Source: Promethearchaeota archaeon
GTDB lineage: Archaea > Asgardarchaeota > Lokiarchaeia > Sigyniarchaeales > SOKP01
Reading direction: 5' to 3'
Length of the DNA: 64,000 nt
Assembly: GCA_019058445.1 (NCBI GenBank)
Contig: JAHPZA010000003.1
Coordinates: 62,001-126,000 of the forward strand
Shown: positions 33,924 to 42,559 of the stretch, one piece after another
Position numbering within the stretch: the stretch's first letter is position 1
How the letters are laid out: every line of letters begins with the position of its first letter
Notes under the pieces: generated by a model
What the model was told of the DNA's origin: nothing
The model's database searches: none
What the model saw: the letters and a program-made list of their open reading frames with translations, nothing else
Position numbers and translations under genes: made by a program

Positions 33924-35030
33924 ATGGAGTTTGTATATAATATGACATTTGAATCAGATTTCCAAATAATTAAAAATCTTACTGAAATTCAAGCGTGCTC
34001 AGGGGATGAAGGCAAAATTCGAGACTATATCAGAGAAATTGTTGCACCATATTGCGATAAAATTGAGATGGATATTTTAGGAAATTTATTTTGTTTTATT
34101 TTTGGAAAAGCCGCCAAAGAAGAGTCTAAATTAAAAATATTATTAGACGCTCACATGGATGAGATCGGATTCATGGTACGTTATATTGATAAAAATGGAT
34201 TCATTAGATTTTCTCAAGTTGGAGGACATAACCCACGCATTCTCCCCGGTCAAAAAGTCACCATCCATTCAAGTTCTGGGGAAGAAATAATTGGTATTAT
34301 TGGAGAAACCCCTATTCACCTAATAAAACAGGAAGAGAGAAAAAAACCCATCAAATTGGAGGAATTATTTATTGATGTAGGAATGGCAAATGCTGATGAG
34401 GTTAAGAATAGTATATCCGTTGGGGATTATATCATTTTAAAGCAAGAATGCATAGCATTTAAGGGAAATGAGAGAATTTGCTCAAAATCATTTGATGATA
34501 GAGCAGGCTGTTTCATTCTCATTAAACTCATAATGGCGCTTGCCAAGGATAAAGAACTGCTAGATAAGGATTTAATTTTCGAATTTGCGGCTCAAGAAGA
34601 AATTGGCGTTAGGGGTTCAACAGTAGGTGCTTATAAAATTTTCCCAGATATTGGGATTGTAGTAGAAGTTTCTCATGCAATAGACTTTCCAGGGATAAGT
34701 AAAGATAAACATCATGATTGTTCATTAGGTTCAGGAGTATCAATAAGAATTGGGCCAAATTTATATCCTAAACTTACAAAGCTATTGATTAATACTTCAA
34801 AGGAAGAACAAATCCCGTTTACTTTAATCGCTGAACCTCGTCCCACACCAACTGATGCTAGGGCAATTCAAGTAACAAAATCTGGAATACCGTGTGCCTT
34901 GGTTTCAGTACCTTTAAGATATATGCATACGAATGTAGAAGTCATTGAATATCAAGACTTATTACATACAGTTAGTCTACTTAAATCCTTTCTCATGAAA
35001 GATTTAAAATCTGCAATTACTAACCTTTAG
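33924..35030 (+). CDS. M42-family metallo-aminopeptidase
   Basis: This is a 368-residue protein of the M42 family (glutamyl aminopeptidase, deblocking aminopeptidase, cellulase M-like), which form large tetrahedral peptidases. Metal ligands and catalytic residues are visible: DAHMDEIGFMV (His and catalytic Asp), KSFDDRAGC (bridging Asp), AAQEEIGVRG (catalytic Glu and ligand), EVSHAIDFPG, and RYMHTNVE (final His). TPTDARAI fits the family. The Asp ligand usually found in the xDVT/S-type motif is partly altered to EVS. The ATG at 33924 has no clear ribosome site; a second ATG lies at 33942. It probably degrades peptides made by the proteasome or similar. Confidence 0.92.
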   Translation: MEFVYNMTFESDFQIIKNLTEIQACSGDEGKIRDYIREIVAPYCDKIEMDILGNLFCFIFGKAAKEESKLKILLDAHMDEIGFMVRYIDKNGFIRFSQVGGHNPRILPGQKVTIHSSSGEEIIGIIGETPIHLIKQEERKKPIKLEELFIDVGMANADEVKNSISVGDYIILKQECIAFKGNERICSKSFDDRAGCFILIKLIMALAKDKELLDKDLIFEFAAQEEIGVRGSTVGAYKIFPDIGIVVEVSHAIDFPGISKDKHHDCSLGSGVSIRIGPNLYPKLTKLLINTSKEEQIPFTLIAEPRPTPTDARAIQVTKSGIPCALVSVPLRYMHTNVEVIEYQDLLHTVSLLKSFLMKDLKSAITNL

Positions 35031-35041
35031 CTATTACTAGG

Positions 35042-35647
35042 TTAATCTTTCATAAATAATTCTTTAGTTTTGAGCAATTTGCCAAAATAGACTAGCGTGG
35101 GTTCAATAGAATCCTCTTCTTTTATTCCAGTTAATACGATTTTACCATTATTAAAAACTAAAAAGACGCACTTTACAGGAATTTTAGATTTATGTATAAT
35201 CGCAGGAAACACTTCTGGTTCATACATCGTATTTTCAAGTCGAATCGCTGCCAAATCCAAGTCAATTTTATCATCAAGTTCGGCCGTTGTGACTATATTC
35301 ACAATTTCTGATTTTACTGACTTTATATTAATCTTAATTTTAATTTTGGATTTAAACTCAGTTATAATACGCGAGATTATTATATCAACGTTATTAAAAG
35401 ATTTTAAACCACTCAAAATCATTTTACCGTTTCTAAATATGATAGCGACACACTTAGGATCTAACATTCTTAAAAATAATCCGGGAAATCGCTTTTTATC
35501 ATATTCTACATTGTTAAAGGTTCTTGTTATTTTTTCAAGATCAAGAGGTAGATCTGGATTTATACCTAATTCTACTTTAACTACAATGTTTTGAACAGTA
35601 TAAGTTAAGCTCCTTGTTTCTTCTTTGGATTTCTTTTTTATTTCCAT
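35042..35647 (-). CDS. tbp: TATA-box-binding protein (TBP)
   Basis: This 201-residue protein is counted from the ATG at 35647; a GTG at 35665 would add six residues. It has the two-fold pseudo-repeat of TBP: TVQNIVVKVELG...KRFPGLFLRM...CVAIIFRNGKMILSG, and NIVTTAELDDKIDL...EVFPAIIHKS...CVFLVFNNGKIVLTG. TBP recognises the TATA box and recruits TFB and RNA polymerase. The family's saddle motifs are conserved, but the second repeat has an unusual KI-rich linker to the first. It converges tightly (11 bp) with the aminopeptidase gene. Asgard genomes can hold several TBP copies; whether this is the main one is not known. Confidence 0.93.
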   Translation of the reverse strand: MEIKKKSKEETRSLTYTVQNIVVKVELGINPDLPLDLEKITRTFNNVEYDKKRFPGLFLRMLDPKCVAIIFRNGKMILSGLKSFNNVDIIISRIITEFKSKIKIKINIKSVKSEIVNIVTTAELDDKIDLDLAAIRLENTMYEPEVFPAIIHKSKIPVKCVFLVFNNGKIVLTGIKEEDSIEPTLVYFGKLLKTKELFMKD

Positions 35648-35834
35648 TGAGATGTAGTTGAACACTAATTATAACTCAGAAACTATTTCTAGTAATATTA
35701 AGATCATTTCATATTTAACATTACTTCTTGAGGTGAATTAAAATTAATATTAAATAAGAACAACACTTTTTCTATGTACACGTTTATCATTATTTAATAC
35801 TTATTTTAAATAAAAATCAATTTTAACAAGTGTC

Positions 35835-37175
35835 ATGAACCCACTTACCAAAAAGAAAATTTCCTTATGGATAATACTATCGATAAATCTAATTATCGCA
35901 TTTATTATTGGCTTGGCAATTCCTGTAATGAAATCAACTCTCTATGTTTCACTCGGAATTGTTCTAATTTTAGCACTAATGGTTTTAAACTTCCTTCTTC
36001 TAGAATTTTTACAGAATGAATATGAAACTTCAATTATTTATGAGAAAACATTGATCTGGGCATTTTTATCTCTTAATTTTTTATTTGCTTTTATAATGGG
36101 TTTTACAATTCCCTTTATGGAATCGAACGCGAAATATAACATGGGTATTGTCATGCTGCCACTTTTGGTGATTCTTAATTATATTATTGTTGATAGATTT
36201 CATTATTACCTCAAAAACGCTTCTAATTCTGATGAAATAAATAAAATTAGGGATAATGAGCAAACTCAAGAGACGATTAATATTAAAGCAAAAACGAATG
36301 GTTCCAGAGAAAAGAGAACAGTAATCGAATTTAATGGAAAAACCTATATTTTCTCAGTTAGGTCGCTTATTATATTAGCTGTTGGCGCCCCTCTATTATC
36401 ATATGGAATTTACCAATTCTTTGATATGCCAATTAATTATTGGCTCCACGAAATCGTGGTAAAACAAACAGTTTTCTTTTTAAATCTCTTATTTAATATG
36501 GGAGTAGGAACAGATTATGTTCCTGTTGGAATGCACCATTGGAGCTTTACCATCCCTAATAAAGGAAATATTTATTTTCAAACGTTTTGTACAGGAGTAC
36601 AAGCGATATGTGTCTTTGCCGGGATTATTATTTGCATACCACATTCGCAAGATCCTAAAACAAAGGAAGATATAATTTGGCGAAAAACGAAAGCATTAAT
36701 CATATCATCGGTAATATTTTATGTTGTGAATATAATAAGGATGGTGATTCAAATTTATTTATATTACATCGGATATGCGTGGGAGGATATCCACTATTCC
36801 ATCAGCGCCGCCAGTTCATTTATTGCAGCAATAATCATTCTCTTATTACATAAATGGATTCCAGAGTTCATTATTTCCATAATATATTTAGGAGCATTAG
36901 TGAATAAGAGAATTAAAGACAATCGCAAGGCTAATATTATTGAAATGGTTGAAGTTACCAATAATGTGCCTCTTAGTATAATGAGAAAAGTCTTAGTGAT
37001 GGAAAAGAAAACGTATATCAATGATATGATTCCATGGGCAGAGAAATTCGGATATATAATCGAAGGTGATTCATTAAAAATACCTGAGGATCGCACTGAA
37101 AGGTTTATAGAGATGTTAAATTGGGAGGACCCATTTGTTTCCAAAGAAACTCAGAAGAAACAAGAAAAACCGTGA
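35835..37175 (+). CDS. Archaeosortase/exosortase-family transpeptidase with duplicated N-terminal membrane hairpin
   Basis: This is a 446-residue membrane protein. The catalytic triad of the exosortase/archaeosortase family is present: Cys252 (QTFCTGVQAICVFAGI), Arg302 (VVNIIRMVIQI) and His320 (WEDIHYSISAASSF), set in about six transmembrane helices (175-360). These enzymes cleave C-terminal sorting signals and attach lipid anchors to surface proteins. N-terminal residues 11-58 and 74-120 are similar to each other, an internal duplication of a two-helix hairpin. The C-terminal 85 residues are soluble. No substrate with a recognisable sorting tail is encoded in the window. Confidence 0.9.
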   Translation: MNPLTKKKISLWIILSINLIIAFIIGLAIPVMKSTLYVSLGIVLILALMVLNFLLLEFLQNEYETSIIYEKTLIWAFLSLNFLFAFIMGFTIPFMESNAKYNMGIVMLPLLVILNYIIVDRFHYYLKNASNSDEINKIRDNEQTQETINIKAKTNGSREKRTVIEFNGKTYIFSVRSLIILAVGAPLLSYGIYQFFDMPINYWLHEIVVKQTVFFLNLLFNMGVGTDYVPVGMHHWSFTIPNKGNIYFQTFCTGVQAICVFAGIIICIPHSQDPKTKEDIIWRKTKALIISSVIFYVVNIIRMVIQIYLYYIGYAWEDIHYSISAASSFIAAIIILLLHKWIPEFIISIIYLGALVNKRIKDNRKANIIEMVEVTNNVPLSIMRKVLVMEKKTYINDMIPWAEKFGYIIEGDSLKIPEDRTERFIEMLNWEDPFVSKETQKKQEKP

Positions 37176-37306
37176 TGAATAAGGTTAACTAAGTTCGGTA
37201 TTCTGATTTTTCTTTATTACTTAATATTTGTTAACGACTAGACAAAAATTTTCAAAATTTTTCCATTAATCGAAATGACGCAAGAATTATCTTAATATTA
37301 GGATTT

Positions 37307-38038
37307 TTAGAATATTTTATTTGAGAATTGATCCAGATGGACAAAGTCGCTCAATTCCCTCCGGTATTTTGTTCCACTTTTCCCAAATTTTCTCTCATAT
37401 CCAAGTCGAAATATCAATAACAACCGATAATCTTTTTCGGGAATGTGTAGAATTTTTCTAATTTTACGGACGGATTCGATATTCATCAATTGACCACTTA
37501 CGAGTTGTGCGCTTATTCCGAGATTATTTGCAGCGAGCCATATATTTTGCATTACGCCGCCAATACTCATTATGCCCCATAAATGCTTTAGCGAACCAAC
37601 TCCGGGTCGTTTTTGATTGTAAAGAATAAACAATAATACTTGCGAATTTTGAATTAATGCGGAATATAAATACATTGATTTCCTCCAAAATTCGTCGTCT
37701 TCAACCAGTTTCGGATTAGTCTGTAAATCCATAACAAACTTAGGTAAAACATCGACATAAACTCCGTCTTTTTTAGTTTCAAGTTCTTCTATGGTGTGGC
37801 GAACCCAGTAGAAATGTTCATCAACTTCCTTTTTGTTGAGCCTAAAACCTACTTCAGAGAGTTGCCTTTTAACCTCCTCGTCCTTTACAACAATTATTTC
37901 AAATGGTTGCGAATTATGAGGTGTTGGCGCGAAACGGGCTGCTTCAAGAATCTTTTTCAATTCAGAATCAGGAATCGGTTTTTTTGAAAACATCCATCTC
38001 GAACTCCTCCTAAATTTAACTAACTCTTCAAATTCCAT
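37307..38038 (-). CDS. Nitroreductase-family FMN oxidoreductase
   Basis: This is a 243-residue protein with the nitroreductase fold. The FMN-phosphate motif is RRSSRWMFSKKPIP near residues 9-22. EAARFAPTPHNSQPFEIIVV is the flavin-contact segment, and GGVMQNIWLAANNLGISAQL is the central helix and dimer interface. Members use NAD(P)H to reduce nitro compounds, quinones or other substrates; the physiological substrate is unknown. It diverges from the mtrH-like gene across a region with a tandem 26-bp repeat. Confidence 0.88.
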   Translation of the reverse strand: MEFEELVKFRRSSRWMFSKKPIPDSELKKILEAARFAPTPHNSQPFEIIVVKDEEVKRQLSEVGFRLNKKEVDEHFYWVRHTIEELETKKDGVYVDVLPKFVMDLQTNPKLVEDDEFWRKSMYLYSALIQNSQVLLFILYNQKRPGVGSLKHLWGIMSIGGVMQNIWLAANNLGISAQLVSGQLMNIESVRKIRKILHIPEKDYRLLLIFRLGYERKFGKSGTKYRRELSDFVHLDQFSNKIF

Positions 38039-38048
38039 TACGCTTCAC

Positions 38049-38100
38049 GATAGCAATATTTGAAATTATATAAGGATAGTAATATTTGAAATTATATAAG
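38049..38100. repeat. Tandem 26-bp repeat containing a TATA-like box in a divergent promoter region
   Basis: Two adjacent copies of a 26-bp unit (38049-38074 and 38075-38100) differ at one base. Each contains AATATTTGAAATTATATAAG, a good archaeal TATA-like element on the plus strand. The second copy would place a transcription start near 38121, about 30 bases before the mtrH-like ATG. The repeat may give two stacked promoters or be an operator for the divergent gene pair. Confidence 0.75.
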
Positions 38101-38151
38101 AAGGTTAAGAATTCAACAAATTCAATAAATAATAATAATTATTGATCCTTA

Positions 38152-39054
38152 ATGTTAGAATTTAATAAAGACCAAAAAGTAATTCAAATTGGAAAGGTAA
38201 ACATGGGCGGTCAACCCGGTGAAAATCCGACTGTAATGATCGGAACTGTGTTTTACGCGAAACATCCCGCCTTACTGGATGAGAAAACCGGCAAATTTGA
38301 TAAAAAATTAGTGGAAAATGAAGTACACGAATTTATTGAGATCGTTGAAGATACGGGTATGCAAGCAATCGTCGATGTAGTAGGGAGTTATCCAGATGCG
38401 CTTGTAAAGGAATGCGAATATATTGCGGATTTAACTGAATATCCATTTTTAGTGGATGGGTTAAATGATACTAGCAGGATTCCAGCAATGGAAGGGCTCA
38501 AAGAAATTGGATTATTAGATAGAGCTATACTAAATAGTGTTGATGAGAATACTTCGAATGAAAGTGTAAATAAACTTAAAGAAATAGGAGTTAAACATGC
38601 TGTACTTTTAACATTTGGAAATAGATATATTTTTCCTCATCAAAAGTTGCATTTATTACAAGAAAAATTGTTGGTTAATGCTGAAAAGGCTAATATCGAA
38701 AATGTGATTGTTGATACTGCCGTTTTAGATTTACCTTCTGTGGCTATAAATGTAGAAACCACTCGTTTAATAAAAGAGGAGCTAGGATTACCCACGGGAT
38801 TTGCCCCTGCTAATGCAATTTACGGATGGAATTATGTGAAAAAACATGGAGAATCCGCAAGATGTGGTGCAATTGCATCTATTATGACCTATTGTGCAGA
38901 TGCGGGAAGTGATTTTATTCTATTTGGACCCGTAAAATTTGCGAAATGTGTTGTTCCCTCAATTGCCATGATTAGTGGTATCAATGCATACTATAGAAAG
39001 AGGATATTAAGAAAACCTATATCTGATCAAACACCATTTAAAAAGATTTTCTGA
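38152..39054 (+). CDS. mtrH: MtrH-like tetrahydromethanopterin methyltransferase (stand-alone)
   Basis: This is a 300-residue protein of the MtrH family: FNKDQKVIQIGKVNMGGQPG with ENPTVMIGTVFYAKHP at the N-terminus, MQAIVDVVGSYPDAL, PFLVDGLNDTSRIPAMEGL and a barrel end with GPVKFAKCVVPSIAM. MtrH forms a TIM barrel that moves methyl groups between tetrahydromethanopterin and a corrinoid protein. None of the other Mtr subunits (A-G) are encoded nearby, so it probably works with a soluble corrinoid protein and a substrate methyltransferase, as proposed for other stand-alone MtrH proteins. Five bases separate its stop from the convergent GTPase gene. Confidence 0.92.
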   Translation: MLEFNKDQKVIQIGKVNMGGQPGENPTVMIGTVFYAKHPALLDEKTGKFDKKLVENEVHEFIEIVEDTGMQAIVDVVGSYPDALVKECEYIADLTEYPFLVDGLNDTSRIPAMEGLKEIGLLDRAILNSVDENTSNESVNKLKEIGVKHAVLLTFGNRYIFPHQKLHLLQEKLLVNAEKANIENVIVDTAVLDLPSVAINVETTRLIKEELGLPTGFAPANAIYGWNYVKKHGESARCGAIASIMTYCADAGSDFILFGPVKFAKCVVPSIAMISGINAYYRKRILRKPISDQTPFKKIF

Positions 39055-39059
39055 GTCTT

Positions 39060-40574
39060 TTAGGAGATGTATCTTAAAAGTAAATCGCCAGTTCGATACA
39101 TAAAGTCGGGCATTAATTCATTTATCCTATCTTTTTTAATCTCATCATCCATTAAGAACAAGACAAAGAAATCATAATCTGCGATTCGTATTTTTTTAAA
39201 TAAGATTACGGAATCTGCAATTTTAAAAATAGATTCATCTTGCTTTAGAGCCCGAAATTCTGAAAAAATTTTATATAACATCGTAAATTGAGGTGCTGTA
39301 ATCTCAAAAATGTTTCTTAATTTACCATCATCAGCTTCCTCTCCAGGTGGTCGTATTTCTGATGATTTTAGCGCTTTCCATGAAAAAAAATCTGCTAATA
39401 CTAATCCCTCATTATTTAATAATAAAGATAAAGAAATATCTGCGCGGTTTGAAAATCTTTGGAGAATTAAATTAATTAATTTCCTATTAGGACTTAATTT
39501 TGAAATGCCCGAAGAAAAGGCTTGTAAAATACTAAAAATTGAAAATATACTGGTTATAAATATCTCAGGTTTCTTACTTGAGACAATCTCAATTAATTTT
39601 GCTTTTATATATTGAATATTTTCTTTAATTTCTTGGTTATTTACAATATCCTTATCTCCTTTAGAGAAAATAAATATAATAGGAGTATTCATCTTAAATT
39701 CTTTTAGCGCCACCATTATTTTTTGAAAATATTCAATACTTTCTTCAAATCGGGCTTTATTTTTAATATCAATAAAGTAAAAAAGGAGATCAGTTTCATA
39801 TAAATAAATTTGAGATTTTGTTAAATATTTTTGTCTCGAAGCTATTTGTCCACCTAAGTCCCATAAAAAAATAGAGGCTCCGAGTGCTTGTATGGATGTA
39901 ACATTAGCTCCTATAGTAGGTTTTAAACCGATTAGTTTAGAATATTTTCTATCAATAGACAATAAAAACGAGGTTTTCCCGCTGTCGTCAAGACCCGCAA
40001 AAACGACTTTAATTCTTGTTGCATGGGTAATTGGAGCGTATGGTTTTTTTTCTATTTCGATTAATTTTAAGAGTAAATCCTTAAAAAATGGTTCCATCAT
40101 TTCAGGAGATTTATACCCATTTGAAATTTCAAGATCCAATTTTAAGAGAAAGTTAAAGACCAGTGATTTAAGTTGAGTTAGATTATTATATAAAAAACTC
40201 CTCCTATTTCTATCAACCAGAATGGAAAAAGACGCGGCAGTGGGTTCCTTAGAGGTTTTAAATCTAATGAAATGAAAGATAGTCAAGGAAGTAAGATTAA
40301 AATCCGGAAACGGCAATATTGCAAAGTATGGTGCTTTATCTGGGTCCTTATGTAATTCGATATACTCTTGATCTCCAGCCATCATGCTTAGATTTTTTAT
40401 GGAAATCTGCGTATAATCTCTGTAGCTTAACTTAACTACATTTTCTAATTTTGATTGTTCTGCTTCTTCTTCAGAAACCTCTTTAGGAAACATATATATA
40501 GGTTGCGGACCAAATTTATCAAAAGCTGAAAAGAGAAGCCCTTCAATGACCGAATTTTCGATTAAATCTTCCAT
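39060..40574 (-). CDS. Longin-like / Arf-like GTPase / roadblock-like three-domain protein
   Basis: This is a 504-residue protein. Residues 10-140 form a longin-like domain (LLFSAFDKFGPQPIYMFP start). Residues 186-365 form an Arf/Gtr-type GTPase: GLDDSGKTS (194-202), PTIG (219-222), WDLGGQ (238-243) and SKGD (304-307), where NKxD is usual. Residues 370-504 form a roadblock/longin-like domain (SLSLLLNNEGLVLADFF). The same three-part layout recurs at 60435-61838. Longin and roadblock domains act in eukaryotes as partners of Arf, Rab and Rag GTPases; here both are in one chain, suggesting self-contained regulation. There is no lipidation signal (no Gly2, no C-terminal Cys). It starts at an ATG after TAAGGA. 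Confidence 0.85.
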   Translation of the reverse strand: MEDLIENSVIEGLLFSAFDKFGPQPIYMFPKEVSEEEAEQSKLENVVKLSYRDYTQISIKNLSMMAGDQEYIELHKDPDKAPYFAILPFPDFNLTSLTIFHFIRFKTSKEPTAASFSILVDRNRRSFLYNNLTQLKSLVFNFLLKLDLEISNGYKSPEMMEPFFKDLLLKLIEIEKKPYAPITHATRIKVVFAGLDDSGKTSFLLSIDRKYSKLIGLKPTIGANVTSIQALGASIFLWDLGGQIASRQKYLTKSQIYLYETDLLFYFIDIKNKARFEESIEYFQKIMVALKEFKMNTPIIFIFSKGDKDIVNNQEIKENIQYIKAKLIEIVSSKKPEIFITSIFSIFSILQAFSSGISKLSPNRKLINLILQRFSNRADISLSLLLNNEGLVLADFFSWKALKSSEIRPPGEEADDGKLRNIFEITAPQFTMLYKIFSEFRALKQDESIFKIADSVILFKKIRIADYDFFVLFLMDDEIKKDRINELMPDFMYRTGDLLLRYIS

Positions 40575-40665
40575 TCCTTAGAGTTATTCATATTATTTAA
40601 TTTTAAAACGCCTATAATATTTTAAAGAAAAGATAATTATAAATTGTTTTATATAAGAAATATAG

Positions 40666-41634
40666 ATGTTAGAAAAAATTGTTGAAAGTATAAGGAACAA
40701 TAAAACTATCCTTGAAAAAAAAGAACTCACACCTATTCTTACTTTTATTGAGGCAAATTCATTTAAAAATTGGGATCGTATTCACTCAGATATAGGTGAG
40801 GATTCGGCAGCTATAAAGTTTAATGAGAGTTATATTTTAATCACTACTGACAGAATTAGAACAGAATTCGTAGAAAATTTTCCATATGGTGCAGGTTTTA
40901 GCTCCATATTAGTAAGTATAGATGATATTTATGCCTGTGGTGGAGTTCCATTAGCTGCAAGTTTAATCATTTCCTATAATGACGAAGATAAGGGAAAAAA
41001 GATTTTAGAAGGAATTTGTGATGCTTCTAAGAAATTTCATGTTCCTATTGTACGAGGGCATACAAAAGTTCGGGGAAAAAATTATGAATTGAGTTCTACT
41101 ATGATAGGGGAAATTAATAAAGATGATTATATCTCTGCTCGAAATGCACAAGTGGAAGATAATATCATTTTAACAGTTGATTATGATGGAAAAGTAGGTA
41201 AAGCAAGTAAATATTACTTTGATACAGTTACCTTTAAAAGCTCAGAGCAAGTTTTAAAAAGAAGAGAAGCAATGAATATAATAGCAAAAAAACACCTTGC
41301 CCATTCTTCTAAGGATATCTCGAATAGTGGGATATTTGGTACGATTTTACAACTAATACAATATTCTGGAGTAGGAGCAAATGTTAATATTAATAAAATA
41401 AACATACCTCCTATATTAGCAGAACTAAACTATACTTTAGATATGTATATCAAAATGTATTTAACTACATCATATATTCTAACTGCTCCCAAACAAAATT
41501 GTGATGAAATAGTAGAAATTTTTGAGCATTATGGATTAACTGCAAATATTATAGGAAAAATCATAAAAACCAAAAATCTCTTAAGACTTAATGAGGGAGA
41601 TGAATCTAACTCGGTTGATGTAATCAAGTTTTAA
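40666..41634 (+). CDS. AIR synthase-related protein, methanogenesis marker 2-like
   Basis: This is a 322-residue protein of the PurM/ThiL/HypE ATP-binding superfamily. It has SDIGEDSAAIKF near residue 39, SILVSIDDIYACGGVPLAAS, VPIVRGHTKV and a C-terminal domain with HSSKDISNSGIFGTILQL. These features and the length match the AIR-synthase-related family known as methanogenesis marker 2. The reaction is unknown; relatives phosphorylate or dehydrate small substrates with ATP. A TATA-like element close to the ATG suggests a very short leader. It is followed after 48 bp by an ACT-domain gene. Confidence 0.8.
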   Translation: MLEKIVESIRNNKTILEKKELTPILTFIEANSFKNWDRIHSDIGEDSAAIKFNESYILITTDRIRTEFVENFPYGAGFSSILVSIDDIYACGGVPLAASLIISYNDEDKGKKILEGICDASKKFHVPIVRGHTKVRGKNYELSSTMIGEINKDDYISARNAQVEDNIILTVDYDGKVGKASKYYFDTVTFKSSEQVLKRREAMNIIAKKHLAHSSKDISNSGIFGTILQLIQYSGVGANVNINKINIPPILAELNYTLDMYIKMYLTTSYILTAPKQNCDEIVEIFEHYGLTANIIGKIIKTKNLLRLNEGDESNSVDVIKF

Positions 41635-41682
41635 AAGAGAAATGGATAAAAATAAAATTTAAAAAAATTTAGTATAAATAAT

Positions 41683-42177
41683 ATGATATTTTTAGAGTGT
41701 TTAATACCAGACCACCCTGGAAGTTTAATAGAATTAATCAAACCTATCTCTAATAATCATGGGAATATTTATGGGATATTACATTTCCACGATAGAAAAA
41801 AAGAGAATATGATTCCAGTGAGTGTTAATTTTGAAATTCCGGAAGAATTAATCGAAGCAAGCTTAGAAAGACTTAAAAAGGAACTTACGGAAAAGAATAT
41901 TCATATTGAAAAGTTAACTATGGGAGATAAAACAAGACAAGATTTAATAGTTATATTAACGGGACATGTTTTTGACACAGATATAGTTGACACGATAAAA
42001 CGTCTTGCTGCAAAAAATATTAAAGTTCCAGAATTGCAAGCCAAATTCACGGAAATTTCTGAAATTAGTAATGTAAAACTAAAATTGGTGTACCCAGAGT
42101 CTATGACTGAACATGATTTAATACAAGAGATTTCTTCAATATGTAAGGAAAAAAATTTATTTTTAATTAGAACTTAA
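41683..42177 (+). CDS. ACT-domain amino-acid-binding regulatory protein
   Basis: This is a 164-residue protein. Residues 1-75 are an ACT domain (LECLIPDHPGSLIELIKPI, then the GNIYGI turn), a ligand-binding fold that senses amino acids. Residues 85-164 (DLIVILTGHVFDTDIVDTIKRL) form a second alpha/beta domain. Stand-alone ACT proteins next to homoserine dehydrogenase are known in archaea and are thought to provide feedback control of threonine and methionine synthesis. Here homoserine dehydrogenase follows after the small zinc-ribbon gene, consistent with that role. Confidence 0.82.
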   Translation: MIFLECLIPDHPGSLIELIKPISNNHGNIYGILHFHDRKKENMIPVSVNFEIPEELIEASLERLKKELTEKNIHIEKLTMGDKTRQDLIVILTGHVFDTDIVDTIKRLAAKNIKVPELQAKFTEISEISNVKLKLVYPESMTEHDLIQEISSICKEKNLFLIRT

Positions 42178-42201
42178 CTAGAAAATAGGATTAGTTGAAA
42201 T

Positions 42202-42375
42202 ATGGCTAGCAAGAAAAAAAAGAAGGTAAAAAATAGCAAGATTCCAAGTGGTAAAATTAAATGCCCTGATTGCGAAAAGATTATTGAAGAAGGATTAACA
42301 TTCTGTCCGGAATGTGGAAATAGAATTCCTCCATGGGCCAAATTTAATCCAGATTCTACTCCTGGTATTCTTTAA
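42202..42375 (+). CDS. 57-residue zinc-ribbon protein
   Basis: This small gene starts at ATG 42202 and ends at TAA 42373-42375. The protein has a lysine-rich N-terminus (KKKKKVK) and a zinc ribbon of the CPDC...CPECG type (Cys21, Cys24, Cys35, Cys38), followed by a proline-containing tail. It lies 24 bp after the ACT gene and 184 bp before homoserine dehydrogenase on the same strand. The basic tail suggests nucleic acid or ribosome contact. The clear ribbon motif argues that it is real despite its size. Confidence 0.8.
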   Translation: MASKKKKKVKNSKIPSGKIKCPDCEKIIEEGLTFCPECGNRIPPWAKFNPDSTPGIL

Positions 42376-42559
42376 ATTTTTTATCTTGCTAATCGAATCT
42401 TATTTAAACCTCAATAATGGTAAGAAAAAGAGTTTCAATATTTATTACAAATTAATTTTTAACATAATTAATTATTTAATATTATCTATTCTTAAAATTC
42501 AAGAATACATCAAACAAAATGAATTAAAATTGTATAAATCTGATTTCACGGTGAATAGT

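Noticed and set aside
35097..35594. A 165-codon plus-strand open frame
   Set aside because: It lies wholly antisense to the TBP gene, whose repeats and motifs are clear.
42314..42559. An 82-codon N-terminal extension of homoserine dehydrogenase
   Set aside because: It overlaps the small zinc-ribbon gene, is hydrophobic and AT-derived, and the ATG at 42560 has a GGTGA site and begins exactly at the conserved NAD-binding strand.
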